Source: Lunularia cruciata (Eukaryota; Streptophyta; Marchantiopsida; Lunulariales; Lunulariaceae). Taken from it: a DNA stretch of 64,000 nucleotides. The notes beneath the pieces are model-generated. The model did not search any database. It was not told the DNA's origin and saw only the letters and a list, made by a program, of their open reading frames with translations. The stretch is from the NCBI GenBank assembly GCA_948567375.1, contig OX419756.1:49676333-49740332 (forward strand). The letters are read 5' to 3'. This document shows positions 1-11,289 of the stretch, one piece after another; within the stretch, counting starts at the first letter, position 1, and each line of letters opens with the position of its first letter. Made by a program: the position numbers and the translations under genes.

Positions 1-1849
1 AGATGCACTTTTTTAGATTGAGTGATGCATTTGATTCATCCAAGCATTGCAAGACCTTGATCAGGTGCTCAAAGTGCTTGTCCTTGCTCTCAAAAGTCAT
101 CAATAAAATCTCTATAAATTTCTTGATTTAAAATTCAAACACTTTATTCATGAATCATTGAAATGTGGTTGGAGTATTATAAGTCCAAAAGCCATTACTT
201 TGAAAGCATAAGTCCTCCAAGGTGTGGTGAATGTGGTGAGTTGTTGATGCTCTAGTGCCCTAAACTCTATCTTGATTTGGTTATAGTCATTATAAACATC
301 TCATGACCCACAACCTCCTCCAAGATCTCATCAATGAATGGAGTAGTCCTTCTTAGTTATAGCATTGAGCTTCATGTAATCCACACATACCCAAAAATTA
401 GTATTCTTCTTCTCACAATGACAATAAGAGACACCCATTCTAAATTCTCCACCTCAAAGATAAATTCAACCTCCTTGAGCTTATCAATCTACTCCTTCAC
501 AATCAAAGTTGTTGGTGTGCTAATGTGATATTGCTTTTGGTATACTGGCCTTTCATGTGATTCTACCTCTACCTAATGCTACTCCAAGATAAACTTGTAA
601 CTAAAATCAAATACATGGATAAAATTGTGAAAATTCTCCTTAAATCTTACCTTTTCCTCCTTGGTAACATTTGGACAATACTTGAGGATAGACAATCTAC
701 TCTCTATCTCCTCAAGTATCAATAGTGATTTATGAGAATCTTGCAAAACCACTATTTTAGGCACAAAATCCGTGGTATACAAGAGATACATATATAAATC
801 AAACTCAGAGTCATCCTTCTTCAATGAGATCTCTTGATCTATGCTTGTGTCCATGCCTAAAACTCCTTCTTTTGAATTTTATTTCCAATAATCAAAAGAT
901 GGTGTATCTAAATGTGAAGTGTGATTTGTGTTAGTTTTAGGAATTCTTATTCAATGGTTTGATGGCCCAATTCTCATATGCCATCAATCAGTTATTTGTG
1001 TTGCTCTCAACCATGGCCTCCTAAGTAGAAAATTATAGCTTCAATCCTTCAAGACTTGGAAAGTCATCAGATTTTGAATTACCATAATTGATACCACCAC
1101 CTTGTCTATCACACCTATTAGTCTTGTTTCTTGTTTGTCATTATCACCACATATGTTGAGGGTCTAGAAGGTATCATACCCAATTTGATCATCAATCTCT
1201 CTAACATGGCATTCACCATAGATCCTTCATCAACAAGTGCATCCTTGATGTTGTGACTATTCAACTTCATATCAATCTTGGAGGCATATTCACAAGCCTC
1301 TCATTGTGATTGTTTGATATCCACCACCCTCATTGATACCAGAGCTTTCTCTTTTGCTTTCTTCCTTCTCTTGCTCCTTATAAAAATCAATCATCTTTAA
1401 GTTCCTTTCTCAAGGCAGGATTCAAAGTAATGAGTTGTCCATCATGATATTGGCCTTGTGAGTAGTAACATCCTCCAACACATTGTAGTCCAATTGTTGC
1501 TTTAAGATCAAGAAATCATCTATTCCAAACTTCTTCCTTCGAGCCTTGGTTGCTGATGGTGTTAAAGTGGTCATGCAAATTCTCCTTGTGGGCATTGGAC
1601 TATCCCTCCTAGGAGTGAGTCCTTGAGAAGAATGTGTATCATCTACAAAACAAGCTCTCTTCTCCCTTCCAAGTTAAAACCTTTGGAGTTTGAGCATTCT
1701 CCATTCTCATACTTGCTCTAAACCACATCTACATTTAAAGATGTTATATCCTTACTCTATTTGGAGTAGGAGTTACATGGGCTTCACTACCTTCCTCCTT
1801 CTCTATATTGGCTCTCTCATAACCCTTTCTTCATGGTAAATGGAATTTG

Positions 1850-2760
1850 GGCAATTCTTTTGGTTATGATCTCTCCCTCTACAATCACAATAATTTCTAT
1901 CATTGATATTATTGGTTGGCTACCCCCCTTTGTATAGATAGTTTCTATAATGCCTAGGCCCTCTCCCAAAATTATGATTCACTTCCTTTTTCTCCCATAC
2001 TTGTACTACAATGATCTTGAGATCTGCAAGTTGTTTTGTGATAGTTTGAAGTGGATCTTTTGGTAGAGGTGCAAGAACCAGAGCAACTACTACTTGTGGT
2101 ATAATCCTTGCTACCAAAGGATAAAAAGTTCCACCATATTTGTAGACTTGTGGAGGATGCACAATGTCCTTCACCACCAAATCACTCTCATCTCCTTCCA
2201 AACTTTGATAGTTTCTACCTTGGAAGAATATTTCTCATATCTCACCTTAATTTGAATATGTGGATTCAACCCTCTTATAAAATTATTGGTGTGCATGGTT
2301 TGTATCCCAATCATAGTAGTTTTGTCACCATCCTCACTCTTCCTTAACATTATGCGGGCTTGGGTTTCTAACTTCTCCATTGTTTTTGGATTTTCTCTCA
2401 CTTTCTCTCCATCTCCTTTTCTTGAGGAAGGTAACCTCACTCATCAATCTCTCATAACTTTCATATAGAAGAAATCTCTCAATGGTTTCTATAGTTAAAC
2501 TCTCCCAAGACTCCTCTTGACCATCTCTCCTTTCTATCTTTTGTTATTTTGATTTATATTATATAAGAGTTGCATCCTCAAAGAAACCTAGTAGTAATGA
2601 GGCCCCACTCATTCTTCCTCATCTCATTGTTCCTAATGAAAAATCTATTGAAGCCTCTCACAAAAGCCTCCACATCTTCTCCATCCTTGCCAAAGAAAAC
2701 CAAAATTTTCCCCATCATAGCACCTCACTACCTTTCCTTTCTATCTAAAATAATTTTCTC
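1850..2760 (-). pseudogene. Family A gag region (fossil)
   Basis: The minus strand carries a gag capsid-like segment with recognisable blocks such as KQGDGEKV-like and RPQIRSKVRYEK-like stretches. A CCHC-like knuckle (CRGRDHNQKNC) follows near 1865-1900. The same blocks occur in the siblings at 21004-21530 and 27600-28351. Broken; no intact product is expected. Confidence 0.7.
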
Positions 2761-2916
2761 ACATTATAAAAAATAGAGTACTTACATGACTAGCACCATT
2801 TTAGAATAGTCCACCCTAGGTAGAACAAAAGGTTCAGATGCTCCAAGATTTCTATTACTTGATCAAATCCAAAGGTACAAATGAAGCAAAATATTTTGGA
2901 TATATTATCCATCATT

Positions 2917-3252
2917 GGACCCTTCCCCAAAACTTGGGCTTTGGCTCCCTCTCCGTATGGTCGAGTCTCCTCATTCCGTGTTTTCTGGGAAAAAAATGCA
3001 TCTTTGATCCAAAAAAATCTAGATTTTTTTTGACTTTAGCTCTCGACCCATGAGAGAGGCCCACCGGCTCCACTTGACGGAGGCTAGGACAAGCAATCAA
3101 GCCTATAAAGACCTGTATTGCAGCCTTTGTGATGGCCACTTTTTCTTTGGGCTATGCGACCATAGACAAGATAAAGAAAAGCACAGGGCATGAAGGGAAT
3201 TCTAACCCAACAACTAGCAAATGGTAGATTATTATAACAGCGGGAATTGATG
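2917..3252. other. About 335-bp GC-richer insert of unknown origin in the family A leader
   Basis: The flanks (2780-2916 and 3253-3300) align with one continuous stretch of the sibling near 20755-20890. The roughly 335 bp between them have no counterpart there and are GC-richer than the surroundings. I do not recognise the sequence. It has no poly-A tail and no clear terminal repeats. Short ATCATT/ATGATT-like matches flank it but are too weak to call a target duplication. An organelle-derived fragment or a small non-autonomous element are both possible. Confidence 0.45.
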
Positions 3253-3278
3253 ATTATCTCCATCACTAATTTTGAGAA

Positions 3279-3660
3279 CTATTCTGATGAAGGTAGTTTC
3301 TTTATAGCAATACTAAGACTGTCTCCAAGACCTTTCACCAAAAGTGTTACTATTCCACTACACTCATAGCTCTTTGGAATTCCTTCCACTCCATGAACCT
3401 CACACAACTCCTTAGTCCTAGATCTTTTCCCTCCCAATCTTGATGAAGAAGGTTCAACCTGCAATCCCAAGTTAAGGAGACCTCTCTTTTCACTCAATCT
3501 CTTACTCTAAAAGGTCAACAGACATGAACTTGCCTTATGTTCCTTCTCTCTACATGAAAAGCACTTAGAATCACTCTTTCATCCAAATGGCATAACATTT
3601 TAGATCCTCTCAACACTCTCTTCATATTCTACTCTAAACTCCATTTCCTCAAATCAGTAA
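3279..3660 (-). pseudogene. Leader zinc-knuckle ORF of family A (fossil)
   Basis: This lies between the primer-binding site and gag, in the same place as the frame at 20344-20760 in the sibling element. Shared blocks include KRSRTKELCEV and the ECSG stretch. Its function is unknown; zinc knuckles usually bind nucleic acid. Confidence 0.6.
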
Positions 3661-4607
3661 CTATTATCACCTCAACTTCCTTGGGAAAATTACATAACCT
3701 CAACTTCCACTCTTGATGCTCCTTCATCCTACTTGAATGATTCTAAATTAAAACATGCTTTTGTTCATTCCTACACTTCTCATTCTTGATAATTCAACTC
3801 TCTAAAAATAACCCATCCTCACAATGTCAATCAATGCTTCTATATGGTAATTTCCATTCCTTTGAACTTTTTTACTCTTAATGAGCACTCTAGGGCATTT
3901 CTCCTTGAAAAATTTCAGCCTTTTTCATTAAGCCATTTGGCCTATGTACCCCTCTCTTTGATACATATCCTCCCCAATTTGGTCTAAAACTTACCCCCTC
4001 ACTTCAAAAATTCATAACTCTCTCTCTCTCTCCAAAAGTGATCTCTTTGACTTTTAGGCCAAAAGGTAGCCTATCAACCACTACATTTATTAAGAAATTT
4101 CAAGAGCCATCTAACAAACATTGAAGAAATGATGAACTCTATACAAAATTCCAATGAGAAATCTAGATTGTTGAACTTTGTACAAAATTCTAGATTGCAG
4201 TTTTCTAGAGCAGCTTATCCTATCATCTTCCAAAAGTTCTAGCTTAATGCATGTAGCATCTCTCATAATTATTCCAAGTGTACTAATTGTAAAATAACCC
4301 AAGTTATCATTTATGACAATCTCAAATCCAAATCTCAAACTTGAAGTTTTGCCCAAAATCATTTAAATCTCCAAAAATTGAAGTCCATCTCAAACAATCT
4401 CTTCAAGTACTCTCATGTGTATAGGATGTACACATCACCTTTAAAGCATCAAAATGAACTACAAGGTATACAAATGCTCTAACATAAGTTCAACCCTCTA
4501 CTCCTCCCTAATGTTCACTCCAAGTTAGCTCCTAGAGCCTTCTTTTGTATATAAAATTGTATATGGAACATTGTCTTCTAGAGAAGTCCCAATAATGGAA
4601 CCAAAAA

Positions 4608-5293
4608 TGTGAGCTGGCTTGTCTCTCACTCAAGGTAAACCTTTGATAGATATTAAGGTAGAACACCATGGACTAAGAAGGCAACAAACCCAAACTCCAT
4701 AATCCTCTAAGGGTAAAACTCCAAGGCAATTTCAAGACTCAACCCATTGCTCACTAGAGAACTCAATGAAAGATAGATATTTTCAAATGAAAGGATGATG
4801 AGACCTCCTCATCCCTAATTTATATACTTGTGAAATAATTACACACCAAAGTTGCTAATTACCAAAGTAATCAAATTATTAGGCTAAAATTTATATAAAG
4901 TTAAAAGTCTAAAGGACTATCAAAACTCATGTGGATATCTCCTAAGCATGTGGTCTTATCTTGACCCAACAACTAGGTCAAGGATTCCTTCACATTTGCT
5001 ATCCTTGGACTCTAGAAAAATCCAAACCAAAAAAGCTTTTGAAACCAAGAGTTATCAACTCTTTCCTCAAAGCCAAACACCTAGGAATAATATAAAGGCA
5101 ATAGACTAGAATCCAAAATAGTGGTGCTTATTCTTTCACCTCTCTCTAAAGTAGAGTTACCTCTATCTTAGCTATGACTACCTCTAGATAATCATGACTA
5201 ATATAAAAGCTTGGTTAAACTCCATCTAAACAATATCTTCAACTACTTACAATACCAAAATAAATATCCCAATAAATAATACATGCACCAACA
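4608..5293 (-). repeat. Family A 5' LTR
   Basis: About 686 bp. Its left boundary reads TGTGAGCTGGC, the complement of the LTR end GCCAGCTCACA, and is followed by the binding-site complement GGAACCAAAAA. It aligns along its length with the LTRs at 17590, 18730, 25006 and 28586. The right boundary, near 5293, is less sure because this copy is the most diverged. Confidence 0.75.
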
Positions 5294-6050
5294 CTTGTTT
5301 TAGGTCTAAGTCATCAACCTCAAAATCAATCAGCAAAGGGCCAACCATAACAAACAACTTTGTGCTCAAGATGAGGAAGTGGATGTGTTGAAAGATGAGT
5401 TGGAGCAAGCACAAATCAAGATTATTGCTGATGAGATCACAACAACTCCTATAAGGACCTTGCCAAAATTTGTATTGAGGAGTTAATAAAGCAGGTCAAT
5501 AAGCAAGAGGAGAGAGAAGAACTCATCCAAGTATAGGTGAGGTAGGAGCTAGAAGGAGAGATCAAGTCCAGAAAGTGACCTTGGAGGAGTAGTGTGCCCA
5601 AGTACTCATAAAAATGGAATCTACAACAAAAGAGATGATCCAACATGCATAGAATATAGCAAAGACCTTCCCGCACCAAGTCAAGTTGTGTGACCTAAAG
5701 ACCTAAATTCATGCATTGGAGGTGAATGTGTACAAAAATGAACAACTAGAGTACTTGTTGACCATATCAAAGGGCACACAAGCTAGAAATTTGATGATAT
5801 GTTGGACAAGATTCTTGTTGAATTCATAGACTACAAGAGAAAAGTCAAATTGCTCTTACAAATGGCAAAGGATGAAGTGCAAAGGAAGTTCTTTGTAGTA
5901 GTTCTTCACAATAGTGTACAAATTCATGAGATCATGAATTTAAAATATTCTAAGTATAAATTGATACTTGGCCAAGTATAGTGAAGATAAAATCTTCAAG
6001 CCAAAGATCTTTGTGATTATTGACTCATGACCTTTTTCATGAGCAATCAA
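5294..6050 (+). pseudogene. Decayed coding sequence with coiled-coil character, family unknown
   Basis: This is the flank of the family A LTR. It carries scattered plus-strand coding stretches in different frames. One, near 5375-5440, is rich in heptad-like Glu/Leu/Asp (VDVLKDELEQAQ). Another, at about 5700-5980, runs for some 60 codons after an MLDKILVEFIDYKRKVK block. Codon-like composition and coiled-coil bias suggest a former protein, possibly the gag-like part of an older element. No domain is recognisable and no intact gene is claimed. Confidence 0.35.
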
Positions 6051-7619
6051 TTTTGTAATCAAGACCTTTGTAATTAGTAACCAAAGGAAAAATTAGAAGT
6101 AGACGACAAAGCAGATATGGCATTGCTACCTAGGCAGTCCTTAATTTATTTAAATAAGATAAGATAAAATCATCAAAGAAATTCTAGTTTCAAAGCATGT
6201 TAAAAGTATTAGTCAAACTATTGTATCAATTAATGGACTAGAGTTTTTAACATTTGAAGTAAAATACTCTCTCTATCATAGAGAAAGAAAATCATAGTAG
6301 AGGAAATCTAAAAGACTCTACTCTTCTTTATTTTTGTATTATCTCTATACTTTGAACTAAATAGGTGGATGAAAATTAATTATGTGCTTCATTTGATGGT
6401 CAATACTTATATCCTAGTTAGTCATCTTGCTTTTCCATTAGGCAACTAATACAAGGTAATGTTTGCATTAGTGTATTGTTTATATATTTGAGGAACTAAT
6501 ACTAGATTATGTTTTCATTGGTGTACTGTTTATATATTTAGGGAGAAGAAAACATCATTCTCTTAATGTATTTTTATTTTTTTTCAAAATGTGTACTGAT
6601 CTTACAAGATCTTCCAAAAGTAACTCCAAATGCAAGGTAAGAAAAGAACACCTTTCATGATAGAGGTGTTCATCTTTAGAGATAAATCAACGTAAATTGA
6701 ACTTCTTTAAGAGCTTGTTTGAAAAATTTAAGTAATTTTATTTAATACATGAAATGTTAAAGAGGATTAGTATCAAAAATTTCTTTAATAAGTAAAAGTA
6801 AAACACTTATTATTTTTAAAATTGGAACAACAAATTTGGTAAAATTTTATTGAAATATAATAGATCACATCAAAAATTAAGAAATTAAAATTTTATTTAT
6901 AAAATAATTATATTCTTTATAAAATAGAAAAATTCTATATTTTTCCACCTTGTAATCATATATGTTTCTAAAACAAATTGGGAAGAACCTTAATTTGGTT
7001 CTAGTTTCAAATATTTTAAGTCATGAATTTTAGTTATATGATATATTTAATCAAGCTATATACATAATATAAATTTCTATATATTAGATGGGACAAGTGG
7101 TTTAATTTTGAGTACTCAAAAAAATAGCAAAACCTTGCAATATTTGCTATTATAGACAAAATAAAGACTTAATCATACTTCTTATTTGATTCATATAATA
7201 AAAACCTGTTAAAATAACTCATTATTCTTAAATTGAAGTTGTGATCTAGTGTCATCTTTCTATATAGTTTGAAACCAAAAACCAATCAACCCTTGTAAAA
7301 AGAATATCAAATTGATGATCAGATCTTATTTGTCCATCTAGTTTAATAAATTTTGTATAATTCATCTAGTAAAACTTTTCTTTTCTAGTGCATGTGACGT
7401 GACATGGATCTTTATTGTGTTGCTTGAACCAACCCCAATCAACAAGACTTTTAGCCAGACATTTTCTTTCTAATTTCATATATGATAGTAAAAAAATAAA
7501 TTTTTGGTTTGATATGAAGGGTACTAAGATACTATACTTCTTTGTTTTTACAAAAGAAGGGTCCTCTATAATAGACCTGAAATGGCATTTTGGCAATGAA
7601 GAAGGTGACCACATAGAGA
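6051..7619. other. AT-rich spacer
   Basis: Very AT-rich sequence. I see no gene, RNA or clear repeat in it. The pair of overlapping opposite-strand open stretches at 7366-7687 has no recognisable protein character. Confidence 0.6.
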
Positions 7620-7627
7620 ACACAAAG

Positions 7628-8541
7628 GATGGGAAGACCACATCAAGCCGTACAAGGGAGAGAGGAAAAAAGGTAAAATGGTGCTAGGCTCCAATAGAGT
7701 CTATATGAGAAATCTGCCCTACCGCACCTAAGATATCCAAGCTATGCAAGTCGTATGGTCTACAAACAACTAGAGCGTCCAAAGAAGCATCACCTAGTGT
7801 AATTGCTCTCCTATGGATTGCACCAGCCACTGCCCTTTGTAGAGCAATAGACACATGCTACCTAAAATATGCTACAAAGTATGAGAGTGACAGTGGTACC
7901 CCTGGCACCTAACATAATAAGCTCTTGTGCACTCACTGACAAATGTATTGAATGCCGTGTCCATCACTCCAACTCCAAGGCTAGAGCAACAAAGAGGTGA
8001 CATTGCTGCATGCCCTTATACTTGGAGACCTTATGAGCTGCTGCTGCACTCACCGCTAATTCAGGGGGATGTGTAATCACTCCCTCCAAAATTGTATCCC
8101 ACGTAGGGTCCATAACGACAACATACGCTACTGTCACCTGATCATCTTGGACCAAATATATAATCTGCCCTAACACATGTTTTCTGCAAAGCATACGAAC
8201 AGTCCCTCCAAGCCAAGTATCCACTTTCTCGTGCCATAGCAAACATTTTGTCCCTAATAGCATCATGGGTAGCTATCCTCTGTCCTCCAAAAGGACACCG
8301 TGTCATATGGACCGCTGCTGCATCTAGTGTAGAACCACACTCACAAGTGAATAATGAAGATGCAGATGGGTGTACCAAACCTAAGCGAAACCTCATTGTT
8401 GTAGAGAAAGTAGCTAGTGTGAGTAGGAACGCCCTAATGCACGGTTGAGCTAGGATCCAAGAACCTGCACCCTTGCCGGAGCAAGAGTGCCAACGGCAAA
8501 ATGCCGGCTGATACGACCGGACATGGGTTGTAGATTTATGC
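7628..8541 (-). mobile_element. 5'-truncated LINE tail with RLE-like endonuclease domain (copy A)
   Basis: The minus strand encodes the C-terminal end of a non-LTR retrotransposon protein. In order: a thumb-like block (SGKGAGSWILAQP), MRFRLGL, a zinc motif (CECGSTLDAAAVHMTRC), GGQR, a THDAIRD block, then RAD...D...VVMDP...KVSKYKGM...ALELE. That arrangement resembles the restriction-enzyme-like (PD-(D/E)XK) endonuclease region of R2/Dualen/Utopia-type LINEs (family knowledge, from memory). The coding frame is shifted within the copy: the frame of 8142-8543 gives way to that of 7964-8266. The copy is flanked by the 8-bp direct repeat ACACAAAG (7620-7627 and 8542-8549), as expected for a truncated target-primed insertion. 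The 3' end is TCTTCCCATC with no poly-A tail. Not functional. Confidence 0.65.
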
Positions 8542-8549
8542 ACACAAAG

Positions 8550-9972
8550 ACTATAATCCCTCCATTAAAAATTCCAACGTGTTTATTCATTATAAATAAT
8601 GAAAAATCACTATTTATTTATTAGTAGTGACATTCCATGGGTTTTTTATTATATATGTATCTTCTATTATTAAGCTGTGTTTTCTTTATATCTGTTTCTG
8701 TGTATTCTTATTTCATGAAATAATTGATTTACTGTATCCGAGTTGTTAAGGTTACTCCTTAGGTGCCTTTCCCTGTCCTTAACGCCGCCGGCCCTTCCTA
8801 TATAGCCTGTGTTTATGATTGATGGGTCTTCCCATCCTTCTTGCGTTGTATGTGGTCGCCTTTGTTTATTATTGGGGCTTTTGCTTCCTGCGGCCGGAAA
8901 AGCGGTTATGCGCTCGCGGCTAGCTGTATGCTTGCAGCTTACAGCCAACGGCTCACTGGAAATGCGAACAGGATGCGACATAGCTCACTGTGTACACTTT
9001 AACTCCACAGGTTTTGAGAAATTCTTTTATAAATAAAACCTTTCGGATTATAATTCGGTTTATAAACTTATATTCATGTATTAAATTTTGAAATCTCCTT
9101 TAAAACCCTTAAATTATAAAGATTTAGTTAAGGAGGTTGTAACTAAGTGAATAAAATCAACATGTTATGCTTTTAATAATTATCTCGTTCTTTTGCACCA
9201 TCTTTTGTAATTCAGATTTATAATAAATCTAATATTTTTCAGAAGATCAATATTAAATATAGTTCAGTACCTATGAAATTAAATCTGAATTCATGGACTA
9301 GATTATGCATAAGGTCATAAAACATAGATCTATACCAGTGGTTGTTATAAAGATCTGAATATTCGTTTCAAAAATCCATATTTCGAATAGAAATTATTAA
9401 TATTTCCAGAGAGCTTTGTTTTAATATTCCGCAAGCTTCATGATACACACTAGCCCATGCATTTGCATGGAACCAACTTGTTACATTTGAAATGGCGAAT
9501 ACTTAAAGAACGCTTCTATAGACGAGCTTCAAGAGTTTGTAACCATTTTTCTAATTTTAAAATAGTTTAAACAAGTAAATATTAAAATGTAATAAACAGC
9601 TAGATCCACCGCTCCAAATCTTTATGTGATTTTCTTAATAGCTCTTTAGAGCTTCTTAGGAGGGATATTTGGTTGAAAATTGTAGGTCTTGCAATATAAT
9701 ATAGTGTAATTAAATTTGAAAATTGATCCATATACCAGTAGTACAATACCTATATTTACACCAAGAATTTTTTCTCTAAAGCTTTAAATCGAAGATATTC
9801 AATCAATTTAAATTGGAACGGGTCTACTTTCTAGACGTCGAGACATGTACAATTGAGAAATGTAGTGAAGGATCTCATGCAACTGTTGCTTTTATTCATT
9901 TTTGAACATCTCATAAGGTCAACCCCTCTGGATTTTCAAAAAAATAGAAAGGATAATTCAGGCAGAGTAAAC
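8550..9972. other. Spacer with a LINE 3'-end stub at 8819-8840
   Basis: No gene is recognised. The part at 8680-9010 has balanced GC and opposite-strand open stretches without protein character. Bases 8819-8840 repeat the last 20 or so bases of the LINE tails (GATGGGTCTTCCCATCC) in plus orientation, so an older insertion may end here. The rest is AT-rich. Confidence 0.4.
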
Positions 9973-9978
9973 TTTATT
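9973..9978 (-). terminator. Possible poly-A signal for the Pro-rich protein gene
   Basis: AATAAA on the minus strand, about 450 bp past the stop codon of the gene at 10431-11120. The intervening sequence keeps the gene's balanced GC and would be its 3' UTR. Such hexamers are frequent by chance in AT-rich DNA, so this is tentative. Confidence 0.25.
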
Positions 9979-10430
9979 TCAAAGTTGAAAGACATCACAT
10001 AAGCGGGATTCCACGCTTCTTAGTGACAGACCCGAAGCGGCTCGGTACATCGAGGAGCATTCGGCACCCGTTTGAGCAAACTTATTTCAAAGAGTAGTTA
10101 CGCATGGGACCAAAGAGCCCAGGATCGCACGAGCAGCTTTCTGCAGCTATTTATCTTGGCTCATCCTGGAGTAGGAATTCATAGAAAGGAGTATCAGCAG
10201 ACAGACCCAAGCTCTTGTAAACTTGACAGCAGTCAAACACGAGAGCGAGGAAGCTCTTGTAAGAAAGTCAACCAATATGCGGAGGAGTTAAGCAGCAAGG
10301 CGTCCGCATCAGGCTATCTCCAAATATGAGACGGCTGATGATCATCCCCGATACCCGACTAGGAGCCCTGCAAATTGTCAGCAGAGTCTTTGAAGTCTCT
10401 GCTTGACAAACCAATATACGTAACAGATGA

Positions 10431-11120
10431 TCATCCCCCATGAGGACTGGGAGCTGTGGCAGACTGATCAGGAGTAGGGGCTTGAGTTTGTGAAGCAGGA
10501 GTAGGGGACTCTGTAGTGGTGTGAGGAGGAGGAGCTTCAGTTTGTGAAGCAGGGGGAGGGGACTCTGTAGTGGTGGGAGCTTCAGTTTGTGAAACAGGAG
10601 GAGGGGACTCTGTAGTGGTGGGAGCTTCAGTTTGTGAAGGAGGAGGGGAAGCCGTAGTAGTGGTGTCAAGAGGAGGAGCTTCAGCTTGTGAAACAGGAGG
10701 AGGGGACTGTGTAGTGGTGGGAGCTTCAGTTTGTGAAGGAAGAGGAGAAGCCATAGTATTGGGAGGAGTGGACGAGGAGGAAGACGGGGGTGGACTGCGA
10801 AGCCAAAAGATATGAGGTTTGGGCAGTGTGATATTGGATTGAGGCAGTGTGATATTAGGTACATGGAAAGTAGGTAATGAGGAATGAGGTTTATCGGAAT
10901 CAGGTTTGGAGCTGGAAGATGGGGGAGGCGGACTCGATGGAAGAAAGCTGGGGAGGAAGTGCAAAAAAGTGAAATTGTGCTGGGGTGGTAGTGGTGCTAA
11001 TGGGGTATCCGCGGTGAGCATGCGGGATGCTATTGCCGTGGGCAATAGCATTCCTCCGATGCCCACACAACATACCAGGACGATGCACAAGCCAGTGGTC
11101 GACGGATTCATCTTTCCCAT
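10431..11120 (-). CDS. Secreted Pro/Ser/Thr-rich protein, extensin/arabinogalactan-like
   Basis: An intact 229-residue host-type frame. I start it at the ATG at 11120, which has a good context (AACATGGGA, A at -3 and G at +4). The frame stays open upstream but has no earlier ATG. Residues 1-36 form a signal peptide: a hydrophobic core GLCIVLVCCVGIGGMLLP ending AIAS. A Pro/Ser segment follows (PPPPSSSS, about residues 55-110). Residues 120-225 hold about six imperfect repeats of SPPPVSQTEAPTTTE. Clustered SPPP and alternating Ala/Pro/Thr/Ser suggest prolyl hydroxylation and O-glycosylation in the cell wall or apoplast (family knowledge). The protein ends SPHGG without a hydrophobic tail, so no GPI signal is evident. 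No intron is needed. It could also be a chimeric or lipid-transfer-less AGP. Expression cannot be judged. Confidence 0.7.
   Translation of the reverse strand: MGKMNPSTTGLCIVLVCCVGIGGMLLPTAIASRMLTADTPLAPLPPQHNFTFLHFLPSFLPSSPPPPSSSSKPDSDKPHSSLPTFHVPNITLPQSNITLPKPHIFWLRSPPPSSSSSTPPNTMASPLPSQTEAPTTTQSPPPVSQAEAPPLDTTTTASPPPSQTEAPTTTESPPPVSQTEAPTTTESPPPASQTEAPPPHTTTESPTPASQTQAPTPDQSATAPSPHGG
10478..10745 (-). repeat. Coding minisatellite in the Pro-rich protein gene
   Basis: About six in-frame units of 42-51 bp on the minus strand, each encoding a variant of SPPPxSQTEAPTTTE. Neighbouring units are nearly identical, for example the two TEAPTTTESPPP copies. This points to unequal exchange that keeps the frame. 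Confidence 0.75.
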
Positions 11121-11214
11121 GTTGGCAATACTCCCGATTTCTCCAAGTCCTGCGCTTACAATCTTCACTCAAAGTATGAAAAGAGGACACTGGTTGCTAA
11201 CTCTGACCATGCAG

Positions 11215-11222
11215 TCTATATA
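11215..11222 (-). promoter_or_regulatory. TATA box of the Pro-rich protein gene
   Basis: TATATAGA on the minus strand, 95 bp ahead of the chosen ATG at 11120. This leaves room for a short 5' leader of about 60-70 bases and supports that start. It is a match to consensus only. Confidence 0.45.
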
Positions 11223-11289
11223 CTTTCGGAGCAGCACAACCATTCTGTTGGCAGTGAGCGTGCATGTGAGACTTTGCATATTTTGTTAA

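Larger units (their letters stand above)
1..5293 (-). mobile_element. Ty3-type LTR retrotransposon, family A (right part; runs off left edge)
   Basis: A broken minus-strand Ty3 element whose 3' half lies outside the window. Reading from its 5' end at the right it shows an LTR (4608-5293), a primer-binding site just inside it, a leader with a zinc-knuckle reading frame (about 3279-3660), a gag region (about 1850-2760), the gag-RT linker (579-854) and the start of reverse transcriptase (about 1-580). The parts match in order and sequence the elements at 17590-29210 and 18730-25694. The RT type, with an IDDFCVYG-like active-site stretch in its siblings, and the lack of a chromodomain suggest the Athila/Tat side of Ty3 (inference). 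Many breaks; old. Confidence 0.85.

Noticed and set aside
8670-9036. Opposite-strand open stretches of 75-103 codons in a GC-balanced segment
   Set aside because: No hydrophobic pattern, domain or conserved motif; overlapping frames on both strands point to chance in GC-balanced DNA.
10570-10815. Plus-strand Gly/Val-rich frame of 81 codons
   Set aside because: It is the complement of the SPPP repeat of the minus-strand Pro-rich gene; glycine and valine runs are what that complement yields.
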